The translations under genes and the position numbers were made by a program. Shown piece after piece: positions 57,767 to 64,000 of a stretch of 64,000 nucleotides of DNA. The notes below the pieces were generated by a model that was not told where the DNA came from, ran no database searches, and saw nothing but the letters and a program-made list of their open reading frames with translations. This DNA is from Acidimicrobiia bacterium. GTDB taxonomy: Bacteria; Actinomycetota; Acidimicrobiia; Acidimicrobiales; Bin134. The DNA lies in assembly GCA_022822265.1 (NCBI GenBank), contig JAJECA010000060.1, forward strand, positions 1 through 64,000. The letters are read 5' to 3'. Each line of letters opens with the position of its first letter. Positions within the stretch are counted from its first letter, which is position 1.

Positions 57767-60193
57767 TCAGCCCTCGGGCAGGGGGATCTCCAGGGCGCCT
57801 AGCTCGACGAGGCGGTCTACCTCGGCGGGGTCCATGCCGAGTTCTTCGATGCAGATTTGGCGGGTGTGCTCGCCTAGTAGGGGGGCGGCGTGGACTGGGG
57901 GGGTGGGCATCTCGCTGCCGTAGAAGCAGGGGCCTTCCAGCACCAGGTCGCCGGTGCCGGGTTGGAAGACCTCTAGCGGGAAGCCTCGCTGTGTGAGTTG
58001 GGGGTCGGTCATATGGTCGAGGGCGGTGAGCATGGCTGAGCTGGGGACACCGACGGCCTGGCATGCCTCTTGGACCTCCGGTGGTGAGAGGTTGGCGGTC
58101 CACTCGGCTACCCCGGCGTTGACCGCTTCCCGGGCGGCCAAACGGCCTTCAGCGGTTCCGTAGGCCGGGTGATCGGACCAGGCCGGGCTGCCCATGGCCT
58201 GTTTGAGCGCGGCCCAGTCGGCATCGTGGCGCACACACACCACGCTCCACTGCTGATCACCGGCGCACTGGAATACTCCCCAGGGGGCGCCTTGGTCGGA
58301 GTCGTTGCCCACCGGCTGCACCGACCCCGGGCTGAGCGACTCGGCCATGAACAGATCGCCCAGCGTGTTGACCAATGCCTCGGCCTGGCTGATCTCGGCC
58401 TGCGTTCCTTCACCGTCCCGGCGGTCTCGGCTCAACAGGCCGACCAGGGCGCCCAGGGCGCATAGCCGTCCGGCCAGGTGGTCGGGGTGGATGGCGTTCG
58501 ACCCCGGCGGCGGGTCGCCGTCGGTGAAGTTCCACAGGTACTTGATGCCCCCCACTGTCTGGATGGTGGGTCCGTAGCCGATCCAGTCGGCATAGGCCCC
58601 GGTGGAGCCCATGAGCTGGCTGCTGGCCATGCACACGCCGGGATTGAGCTCCTTGAGGGTTTCGTAGCCCACCCCCATGGCGTCCATGGTGCCGGTGGAG
58701 TTGTTCTCGATCACGATGTCGGCCGTCTTCAACAGTTCCTTCAGCACGGCCAATCCCTCGGGGATCTTGGAGTTGACCCCGAAGCTGCGCTTGGTGCGGC
58801 TAGACGAGGCGAACGACGCCGTCATCTCGGTACCGATGACCAGCCGCATGAAGTCGGGATAGGTGCGGGTCTCGATCTTGATGACGTCGGCCCCGTACTC
58901 AGCCAGCATCCGACCGCCTTCCACGCCCACACCGCCGTGTCCGAAGTCCAGCACCCGCAGCCCAGCTAGCGGTTGGGCTGGCTCGCCGGCGTCTGGCACT
59001 GGACCTGAGGGCTCGGCGGCAGCCGCCTCCGCGGCCACCTCGGCACTGTGTTCGCCCAGCGACGGCGCCCCGAATCGAAATCCCTGGCGCTGCCGGTTGA
59101 TCTCCATGAACCCCGAGGCGGTCGCCGCTTGCGCGCCGGGGGCCACCTCCATCGACACGAACGTGGACCGGGACACGTAGTGCTCGTTCACCAGGATGTC
59201 GGACGGTTTGAGCATCGGGGTGACCACCACGCCTCGGCGCTGGGCTTCGGCTGCGGCCTCCTCCATCATCATGGGGGCGAAGTGCTCGGCGATCACCGGG
59301 TTCAACACGTCGCCGTTCATCATCCGGGTGAGGGTTTGGCTCCACATCTCGTCGGCGAATGCCTCGGGACGGCCCATCCACTCCCACAGGGCGAACCACT
59401 GGCGGGGGCTGAGAACCACCATGGTGATGTATCCGTCGGCCGTCTTGAACAGCGGGTACACCACGGTGGTGCCCGACCGGACGATGGGCGGGTCCAGACC
59501 GGCGTCCAGGGTGGGCTTCATGTTGGCCAGCTGCCAGGTGTTGAGGTGGATGGCCGCCTCCAGCACCGAGAAGTCCAGGTGCTGGCCCCGTCCCGTGCGC
59601 TCCTTGGCCACCAGCCCGATGGCTACAGCCAAGGCGCCGACCACACCGGCAGCGTCGTAGGCGAACGCCCCGGGAATGAGCAGCGGCGGTTTCTCGGGTA
59701 TGCCCGATGCGGCCAGGTGCCCGCTCATGGCCTGGATCACCTCGTCAGTGGCCTCAAACTGGGCGTACGGCCCCTCTTGGCCAAAGTCGGTGATCGATAG
59801 CACCAAGAGGTGCTCGAACTCGGCGGAAACATCCCGGGGGTCGAGCCCATAAGGGACCAGCGTCCCCGGCTTGGTGGATTCAATCCACACATCGGCGCTG
59901 GCCAGAAGCTCCCGCAGTTGGGCCTGGCCCTCAGCCGCGGTCACATCCAACGTGATGCCCCGCTTGTTGAAGTTGCGGAAGGCGAAGTACAGGCTGGTGT
60001 CGCCGTCAGGGGCGAATGGAGGCATGCGCCGGGACCCGGCTCCGCCGGGGGGCTCCACCCGGATCACGTCGGCGCCGAAGTCGGCCAGCAGCCGACCGGC
60101 CAACTCGCCCTTGACGTCGGCCATGTCGATGACCCGCAGGCCGCTCAGCGGCAGTTCATTCGAAGACACGAAGCGCGACACTACTGCCAGCAT
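57767..60193 (-). CDS. Fused double CaiB/BaiF class III CoA-transferase
   Basis: 808 residues, twice the usual length. Domain 1 (about residues 15-400) starts LRVIDMADVKGELAGRLLADFGADVIRVE and has Asp in AFAYDAAGVVGA. Domain 2 (about 410-795) starts LRVLDFGHGGVGVEGGRMLAEYGADVIKIE and has Asp in IHPDHLAG, so both halves keep the catalytic residue. Class III CoA-transferases usually work as interlocked homodimers; a fused single chain would mimic that. The start is ATG 60193 or GTG 60169, behind a TAGTGT box. The acid pair is unknown. Confidence 0.88.
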   Translation of the reverse strand: MLAVVSRFVSSNELPLSGLRVIDMADVKGELAGRLLADFGADVIRVEPPGGAGSRRMPPFAPDGDTSLYFAFRNFNKRGITLDVTAAEGQAQLRELLASADVWIESTKPGTLVPYGLDPRDVSAEFEHLLVLSITDFGQEGPYAQFEATDEVIQAMSGHLAASGIPEKPPLLIPGAFAYDAAGVVGALAVAIGLVAKERTGRGQHLDFSVLEAAIHLNTWQLANMKPTLDAGLDPPIVRSGTTVVYPLFKTADGYITMVVLSPRQWFALWEWMGRPEAFADEMWSQTLTRMMNGDVLNPVIAEHFAPMMMEEAAAEAQRRGVVVTPMLKPSDILVNEHYVSRSTFVSMEVAPGAQAATASGFMEINRQRQGFRFGAPSLGEHSAEVAAEAAAAEPSGPVPDAGEPAQPLAGLRVLDFGHGGVGVEGGRMLAEYGADVIKIETRTYPDFMRLVIGTEMTASFASSSRTKRSFGVNSKIPEGLAVLKELLKTADIVIENNSTGTMDAMGVGYETLKELNPGVCMASSQLMGSTGAYADWIGYGPTIQTVGGIKYLWNFTDGDPPPGSNAIHPDHLAGRLCALGALVGLLSRDRRDGEGTQAEISQAEALVNTLGDLFMAESLSPGSVQPVGNDSDQGAPWGVFQCAGDQQWSVVCVRHDADWAALKQAMGSPAWSDHPAYGTAEGRLAAREAVNAGVAEWTANLSPPEVQEACQAVGVPSSAMLTALDHMTDPQLTQRGFPLEVFQPGTGDLVLEGPCFYGSEMPTPPVHAAPLLGEHTRQICIEELGMDPAEVDRLVELGALEIPLPEG

Positions 60194-60228
60194 TCACGAA
60201 GGTTCGAAGAACGTGGTCAACTGGTGAG

Positions 60229-60633
60229 ATGAGCGAGCGAACGAACCTCGAGATACTCCAGTCGGTGTTCGACTCGATGGGCGACGCCGACGCGGTGGTG
60301 GCCCATTACACCGACGACTACGTGATGGAGTTGCCCTACGCCCACCCCGACAAGCCCGATATCACAGAGGGCAAAGAAGCGGTGAGAGAGCGCTTGGTGC
60401 GGGCCTTCAAGACATTCCGCTTCACCTTGCACATCTCCGAGGTGTACCCGTGCACCGACCCCGACCTGCTCATAGCCGAGTACACCAGCGACGGCGAGGT
60501 GATTCCCACCGGCCGCCGTTACTCCAACCGCTATATCGGACTCTGGCGCTTTAGGGACGGCAAGGTTTGCTTCACCCGGGAGTACCTGAACCCGGAGGCA
60601 GCCAAGGCCGCACTAGAGCCTGTCGGCGACTAG
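60229..60633 (+). CDS. SnoaL-like (NTF2-fold) small protein
   Basis: 134 residues. It begins with a helix (NLEILQSVFDSMGDADAVVAHY), followed by a mixed strand core (YVMELPYAHPDKPD, ISEVYPCTDPDLLIAEYTSDGEV, RYSNRYIGLWRFRDGKV) and closes with the short C-terminal helix of SnoaL/NTF2 proteins. It may be a hydrolase or isomerase, or just bind a small hydrophobic ligand; the catalytic Asp-His of SnoaL is not obvious. Divergent from the CoA-transferase, convergent with the membrane protein at 60637. Confidence 0.8.
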   Translation: MSERTNLEILQSVFDSMGDADAVVAHYTDDYVMELPYAHPDKPDITEGKEAVRERLVRAFKTFRFTLHISEVYPCTDPDLLIAEYTSDGEVIPTGRRYSNRYIGLWRFRDGKVCFTREYLNPEAAKAALEPVGD

Positions 60634-60636
60634 CGG

Positions 60637-61536
60637 CTAGAAGCGGCCGCCGCCGAAGCCCCCGCCGCCGAGACCGCCGCCCCCGAAGCCTCGCATCAGG
60701 GGGCCTTGGGACCGCTCGTTGAAGGTGTCGGTGAGGCCGGATTGCTCGAATCCCATGGGCACCTGTCCGGTGGTGGCGTAGAGGTAGAGGGCCATCTGGA
60801 AGATGGCGGTGAGGGTGCTGACCACCACCGAAACCAAGGCGATCCACGCGAACCCTATTGTGACCCCGATCACTGCGCCGATTGATCCGGCTGAGGCCCC
60901 AATGGCGATGATGATGATGCCCGGGATCGCGGCCACGAAACCGATGATGCCGAACCCCACTTGGGCGATCAGGTTCTCACCCCAAGTGTGGCGCAGCAGC
61001 TCGCCCGAGCGGCTCAACGACTGGAACGGCCCGGTCTGCTCCACCACCAGAATGGGAACTACCAAGAAGGTGAGCACCCCCCAGGCCATGTTAAGCAGGC
61101 TGCCGAGGATGCGGGCGACGATGTTGTCCGAGCTCTGAATCATCCGGATGATCATCCCGACAGTCAGGGCCAGAATTGCCCACGGCACGATCACGTGCAG
61201 TCGGGAGAAGGCCCCCTTGATGGCGCTGGAGATGGTGGGGTCGCCGCCGCTGAACCGCTCCCGGGCCCCCGACACCACCGCGGCGTTGAAGAACACAGTG
61301 ATGACGGTGACGGCGAACAAGATGATGATGCCGCCGATCCAAAGCATTGGCTCGCTTCCGCTGCTGCCGCCGTCGTCTATCCCATCGGTGGAGAGCCAGA
61401 TGGGCAGGCCAATGCCCAGGACCACCGCCAATGAGGCCAGCGCTCCCAGAATCGGCAGGACGGCCAGCTCCCGATCGTGTTGCAGCACCGCCCACGAGGC
61501 CTTGGCGGTGTCCATTGTTCGACGAAATCGACCCAT
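60637..61536 (-). CDS. Integral membrane protein, DUF6159-like
   Basis: 299 residues with about six transmembrane segments (around residues 28-48, 65-85, 114-132, 140-165, 185-215 and 220-250). The C-terminus is a Gly-rich tail (RGFGGGGLGGGGFGGGRF). The helix arrangement and opening MGRFRRTMDTAKASWAVLQHD match the DUF6159 family of actinobacteria, whose role is unknown. TAGCGT lies 7 nt before ATG 61536, so it is probably leaderless. The longer frame of more than 500 residues is a shadow of the gene at 61590. Confidence 0.78.
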   Translation of the reverse strand: MGRFRRTMDTAKASWAVLQHDRELAVLPILGALASLAVVLGIGLPIWLSTDGIDDGGSSGSEPMLWIGGIIILFAVTVITVFFNAAVVSGARERFSGGDPTISSAIKGAFSRLHVIVPWAILALTVGMIIRMIQSSDNIVARILGSLLNMAWGVLTFLVVPILVVEQTGPFQSLSRSGELLRHTWGENLIAQVGFGIIGFVAAIPGIIIIAIGASAGSIGAVIGVTIGFAWIALVSVVVSTLTAIFQMALYLYATTGQVPMGFEQSGLTDTFNERSQGPLMRGFGGGGLGGGGFGGGRF

Positions 61537-61543
61537 GAGCTGA

Positions 61544-61549
61544 ACGCTA
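61544..61549 (-). promoter_or_regulatory. -10 element TAGCGT of a leaderless gene
   Basis: Read on the minus strand, TAGCGT ends 7 nt before ATG 61536. It decides the start of the membrane protein. Confidence 0.4.
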
Positions 61550-61589
61550 CCAGTGACTGAGGACAGATTCGCGCCTACGGAAATGGGGC

Positions 61590-62690
61590 CTAGCTGGCTG
61601 GCATTACCAGAGGGATCTCGCAGGTTTGGTCGAGGTCGATTTCTACGGTTAGGTGGCTGTTGCCGTGGGGGCCGGCGCCCCAGGAGGGCATGACCGTGGA
61701 ATAGAGGCCGGTGCCTCCGGCCACCAGGATGAGCAGGGCTTCGGGGCTGCTCAGGGCATGCACCACCAATTCTGGATCTTCGCCTTGGCTGCGCTGGTGG
61801 CGGTCGATCCCCGAGCCCCGGGCCCGCACCGTGGACAGCTCCGACCAGGTGCGCTTGGCCCGCTGACACAGCACCTCGGCGATGGTGGCCCGGTCGTAGC
61901 CCACGTCGGCCAGTGCCGTGGCGTGGTCGGGGTTGAGCACCAGCACCTGGGTACCTCGGGCGAAGTGGGTGTTGTTGGCCCCCAGCCCCGAGAGCGAGGC
62001 GGCCAGCACATTCAGCAGGTGGTCGGCGTACACCTCGGGGTCGTCGTCGGGAAAGCACAGCACCGAGTGGGGCCCCTCGGTGCAAGCCACAGTGACGGTG
62101 CTCTGGTCGATGTCGTACCCCAACGCAGTGTGCAGCGGCGGCCAGGGGCTGGCCTCCTCGTCCTCGCCCAGACAGAAGGTGAACTTGCCGGGGTGTCCGA
62201 GCAGAGCCATGTCGGAAGTGCCCGGCCGCCCGCCGCCGATGTTGATCATGGCCAGGCGCACCGCCCGGCCGATCGAGGCATTGGCCCGGTGACCAGGTCC
62301 CAGCGCCCCGAATCCCGACGCAATGCCGCACGCCCCCACGGCCGGGCCGTTCACCACAAGCAACGGCCCCAGGTTGTGGGTGGTGGCCTGCACCTCGGTC
62401 ATGTCCATCCGGGGGTCGGACACCGCTCTAACTGCTGCCACCACCACCGGGAAATAATCGGGCAGGCAACCGGCCATCACTGCGGCGATGGCGGTCTTCT
62501 CCACGGTGGCCTCTCCCAAGTTGGGGCCGAGCTGGCCCAGTGATACATCGCCGTCTAGACCCGAGGCCAACACCATGCGCTCCACCCGCTCTGGGGTGGG
62601 AATCACCGCCGGCAGCCCGTCGGTGCAGCCGTCGGCATGCAGCTGCTCAAGAGCGGCCTCCTCGGAGGCCGCGGTCAGCCGCTGGCTCAT
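61590..62690 (-). CDS. Conserved UGSC-associated-type protein (partner of the selenoprotein)
   Basis: 366 residues. Strongly patterned segments: HADGCTDGLPAVIPTPERVE, then EKTAIAAVMAGCLPDYFPVV, TTHNLGPLLVVNGPAVGACG, GPGHRANASIGRAVRLAMIN, and GHPGKFTFCLGEDEEASPWPP. I recall this pattern (T-D-G-L-P-x-x-x-P-T, A-V-M-A-G-C, V-N-G-P) as that of proteins encoded beside or fused to UGSC (seleno)proteins, but the biochemical role is not known. The ATG overlaps the upstream selenoprotein's stop by 4 nt (ATGA), so the two are co-translated. No signal peptide. Two cysteines (Cys in MAGC and FTFC) may be redox partners, which is inference. Confidence 0.75.
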   Translation of the reverse strand: MSQRLTAASEEAALEQLHADGCTDGLPAVIPTPERVERMVLASGLDGDVSLGQLGPNLGEATVEKTAIAAVMAGCLPDYFPVVVAAVRAVSDPRMDMTEVQATTHNLGPLLVVNGPAVGACGIASGFGALGPGHRANASIGRAVRLAMINIGGGRPGTSDMALLGHPGKFTFCLGEDEEASPWPPLHTALGYDIDQSTVTVACTEGPHSVLCFPDDDPEVYADHLLNVLAASLSGLGANNTHFARGTQVLVLNPDHATALADVGYDRATIAEVLCQRAKRTWSELSTVRARGSGIDRHQRSQGEDPELVVHALSSPEALLILVAGGTGLYSTVMPSWGAGPHGNSHLTVEIDLDQTCEIPLVMPAS

Positions 62691-63214
62691 CCGGCGGCGC
62701 CCAGCGCCTGAAGCACCTCGTCGGCGATGTCGTCGGCCACCATCTTCATGGCCTTCTCTCCGGTGCCGGCCACCGGGTGGGGGAGAATCACCCGGGGGAT
62801 GTCGGGCATTCCCGCCGACCGGGAAACGAAGTCGCCCTGGGGGGAGAACTTGGTGGTCACCAGGGCCACCGCCGGGGTGTCGCGGCGAGCGGCTTTGATG
62901 GCGTCACGCACGGTGCCGCTGGTGCAGCTTCCTCAATGGCCGTAGGCGGCCACCACCGCGTCGCACGCCTCGGTGATCTCGCCCATGAGCTGGTCGTCGG
63001 CCACCATCGAGGCGTTGCCCTTGTTCCAGGCCCGAACCACCACGTCGGGGCGCACCCGTCGCAGGCTCTCTCCCACCGCATCCATGAACGGCACCGAGTC
63101 GGGAAATCCGTTGGCCAAAAGCCCGATGGTGAGCGCTCCGCCTCCTGCGGAGAGCCCGTAAGGGGTAACCGGCTCGGCCGGATCAGCCTGTGGGTCCAAG
63201 TATTCGATCTCCAT
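62687..63214 (-). CDS. UGSC-family selenoprotein (in-frame TGA read as selenocysteine)
   Basis: The 175-residue protein is interrupted by one TGA at 62935-62933 (residue 94) within YGH-U-GSC-TSGTVRDA. Both sides read as one protein: the first 93 residues end CDAVVAAYGH, and the part after the TGA continues to ALVTTKF and ends LGAAG. U-G-S-C is the signature of the UGSC (seleno)protein family, known from marine metagenomes, where Cys replaces Sec in some members. The motif resembles a C-x-x-C redox pair with Sec94 and Cys97. A possible SECIS hairpin lies after the TGA. ATG 63214 is 6 nt after TACCGT. Function unknown; redox is inferred. Confidence 0.78.
62907..62926 (-). promoter_or_regulatory. 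Candidate SECIS-type hairpin behind the UGA codon
   Basis: In the RNA, UGCAC (62926-62922) can pair with GUGCG (62911-62907), closing a 10-nt loop CAGCGGCACC, 6 nt after the UGA. Bacterial SECIS elements lie in this region but have variable sequence, so this is only a candidate drawn by eye. Confidence 0.25.
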
Positions 63215-63219
63215 GCCTC

Positions 63220-63226
63220 TACGGTA
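63220..63226. promoter_or_regulatory. Palindromic TACGGTA -10 shared by the selenoprotein operon and the divergent gene
   Basis: TACGGTA reads TACGGT on the + strand (7 nt before GTG 63233) and TACCGT on the - strand (6 nt before ATG 63214). The whole gap between the two starts is 18 bp, so this one element must serve both, giving leaderless transcripts. Confidence 0.5.
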
Positions 63227-63232
63227 GTGCAA

Positions 63233-64000
63233 GTGCGTATGTGGAGAGCATGGGCTGTGATCGCAGTGGTCGCTGCCGCGGTGGGAGTCATTGCCGTGGT
63301 GGTGGATCGGCAGTTCCTCCTGGAGGATGATCCCGTGCTCACCACCTCGCCGGCACCGAACCGGCCATCGCTCGCCTCCACTCCCGTGTCCCCGCCGCTG
63401 CCGTCGCCCGAGCCCACGCCCGACCCCACCGCCACCGAGCCTCCGCCCCCCACCCCCACGCCGATCCCCACGCCCACGCCCTATCCCGGCTGGGTAAACC
63501 CGGCCACCGCCTTCGAGCCGGTCAGCGGCATGCCCGGGCTGCTCACCTTCCGGGGGAACCCCACCCGCACCTTCTACGGCACCGGGCCGGCTCCTCTGTC
63601 GCCCGAGGTTCTGTGGCGGTTCACCGGCAGCCCCGAGCGGGATCTGTGCTCCCTCACCACCTGGGAGGCGGGTACCACCCTGTGGTGCGGGGCCGGTTGG
63701 ACCGGCCAGCCAGCGGTGATCGAGTGGGACGAGCGCACCTGGGTGATTGCGGGCACCTATACCCCGGGAGTCCATTTCCTAGACGCCGCCACCGGCGAGC
63801 AGATCATGCCCGAGTTCGTTGTTGGCGACCTGGTCAAGGGGTCGGTGACCGTTGATCCCGACGGCTACCCCCTCGTGTACTTCGGATCGCGGGACAACTA
63901 TCTGCGGATCATCGCTTTCGACCGTGAAGAGCCTGTCGAGCTCTGGTCGGTGCACGCCGAAGACTTTCCACCCGTGCTGTGGAACGACGATTGGGACGGA
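63233..64000 (+). CDS. Membrane-anchored PQQ-type beta-propeller protein, cut by window edge
   Basis: At least 256 residues, open to the right edge. Start GTG 63233 (or ATG 63239). Residues about 5-25 form a membrane anchor (AWAVIAVVAAAVGVIAVVV) and residues 35-90 a Pro/Thr-rich linker (PTPDPTATEPPPPTPTPIP). Then a beta-propeller domain begins: SPEVLWRFTG, TWVIAGTYTPGVHFLDAATG, and YPLVYFGSRDNYLRIIAFDRE are the W-shaped blades of PQQ-binding-like repeats. It should be extracytoplasmic. It diverges from the selenoprotein and shares its promoter element, so the two may be co-regulated. Confidence 0.75.
   Translation, partial: MRMWRAWAVIAVVAAAVGVIAVVVDRQFLLEDDPVLTTSPAPNRPSLASTPVSPPLPSPEPTPDPTATEPPPPTPTPIPTPTPYPGWVNPATAFEPVSGMPGLLTFRGNPTRTFYGTGPAPLSPEVLWRFTGSPERDLCSLTTWEAGTTLWCGAGWTGQPAVIEWDERTWVIAGTYTPGVHFLDAATGEQIMPEFVVGDLVKGSVTVDPDGYPLVYFGSRDNYLRIIAFDREEPVELWSVHAEDFPPVLWNDDWDG

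Noticed and set aside
62687-62935. Premature stop or pseudogene in the UGSC gene
   Set aside because: The sequence behind the TGA remains protein-like to a normal stop that overlaps the next start, and the TGA stands exactly at U of U-G-S-C.
62933-63775. 280-codon minus-strand frame ending at the TGA, treated as a complete gene
   Set aside because: The true start is ATG 63214 with a -10 box; the earlier part is a shadow of the propeller gene, and the TGA is read as Sec.

Overview
The window is 64 kb of high-GC DNA, dense with genes. It most resembles an uncultured actinobacterium, probably class Acidimicrobiia. The clues are three F420-type luciferase-like (LLM) oxidoreductases, an NDMA/mycofactocin-type zinc alcohol dehydrogenase, a polyphosphate glucokinase, an MMPL transporter, an Mtr4-like helicase with a DUF3516-type C-terminus, and many apparently leaderless genes whose start lies about 6 nt after a TANNNT box. 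The taxonomic call is inference. There is one tRNA (Leu-UAA), one complete IS30-family element, no rRNA and no CRISPR array.

Layout. 1-3.9 kb: the start of a probable transporter, then a sulfatase-amidase operon and a TetR regulator. 3.9-15.4 kb: a possible Fe(II)/2-oxoglutarate-type protein, a DUF1214-like protein, an LLM enzyme, a catabolic set (MaoC-type hydratase, acyl-CoA dehydrogenase, CoA ligase, SDR), an alcohol dehydrogenase and two tandem class III CoA-transferases, the second lacking the catalytic Asp. 15.4-21.4 kb: a gene-poor accessory stretch with IS30, short ORFs, an LppM-like lipoprotein, a HicA-like two-gene module and tRNA-Leu. 21.4-31 kb: hotdog protein, amidohydrolase, CoA ligase, beta-lactamase-like lipoprotein, VOC protein, SdsA-type alkylsulfatase, acyl-CoA dehydrogenase and a solute-binding lipoprotein. 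31-34.5 kb: a 2-hydroxyacid dehydrogenase diverging from a transsulfuration pair (CBS plus cystathionine gamma-synthase/lyase). 34.5-43.4 kb: LLM enzyme, RpiB-like protein, two amidohydrolases, a GMC oxidoreductase and two tandem D-aminoacylase-like amidohydrolases. 43.4-44.1 kb: a small HTH gene and an AT-rich intergenic island with two DnaA boxes. 44-52 kb: helicase, zinc-ribbon protein, esterase, thioesterase, SDR, MMPL transporter and polyphosphate glucokinase. 52-57.8 kb: SDR, acetolactate-synthase-like ThDP enzyme and LLM enzyme as one unit, then a hypothetical and another SDR. 57.8-64 kb: a fused double CoA-transferase, a SnoaL-like protein, a membrane protein, and at the right edge a two-gene operon holding a selenoprotein.

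The most notable feature is at 62687-63214. An ORF that appears to stop at a TGA continues in frame as U-G-S-C. The two halves form one 175-residue protein of the UGSC (seleno)protein family, co-translated by ATGA overlap with a conserved 366-residue partner. Conventional ORF calling splits it. The second pattern is architectural: four divergent gene pairs share overlapping or palindromic -10 elements in intergenic gaps of 18-23 bp, mostly with leaderless starts.

Metabolically the window looks like a generalist catabolic region. It carries CoA activation and transfer, beta-oxidation-type steps, flavin/F420 oxidoreductases, D/E-x-H amidohydrolases, and release of sulfate from two unrelated sulfatase types. 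The actual substrates cannot be read from the sequence.
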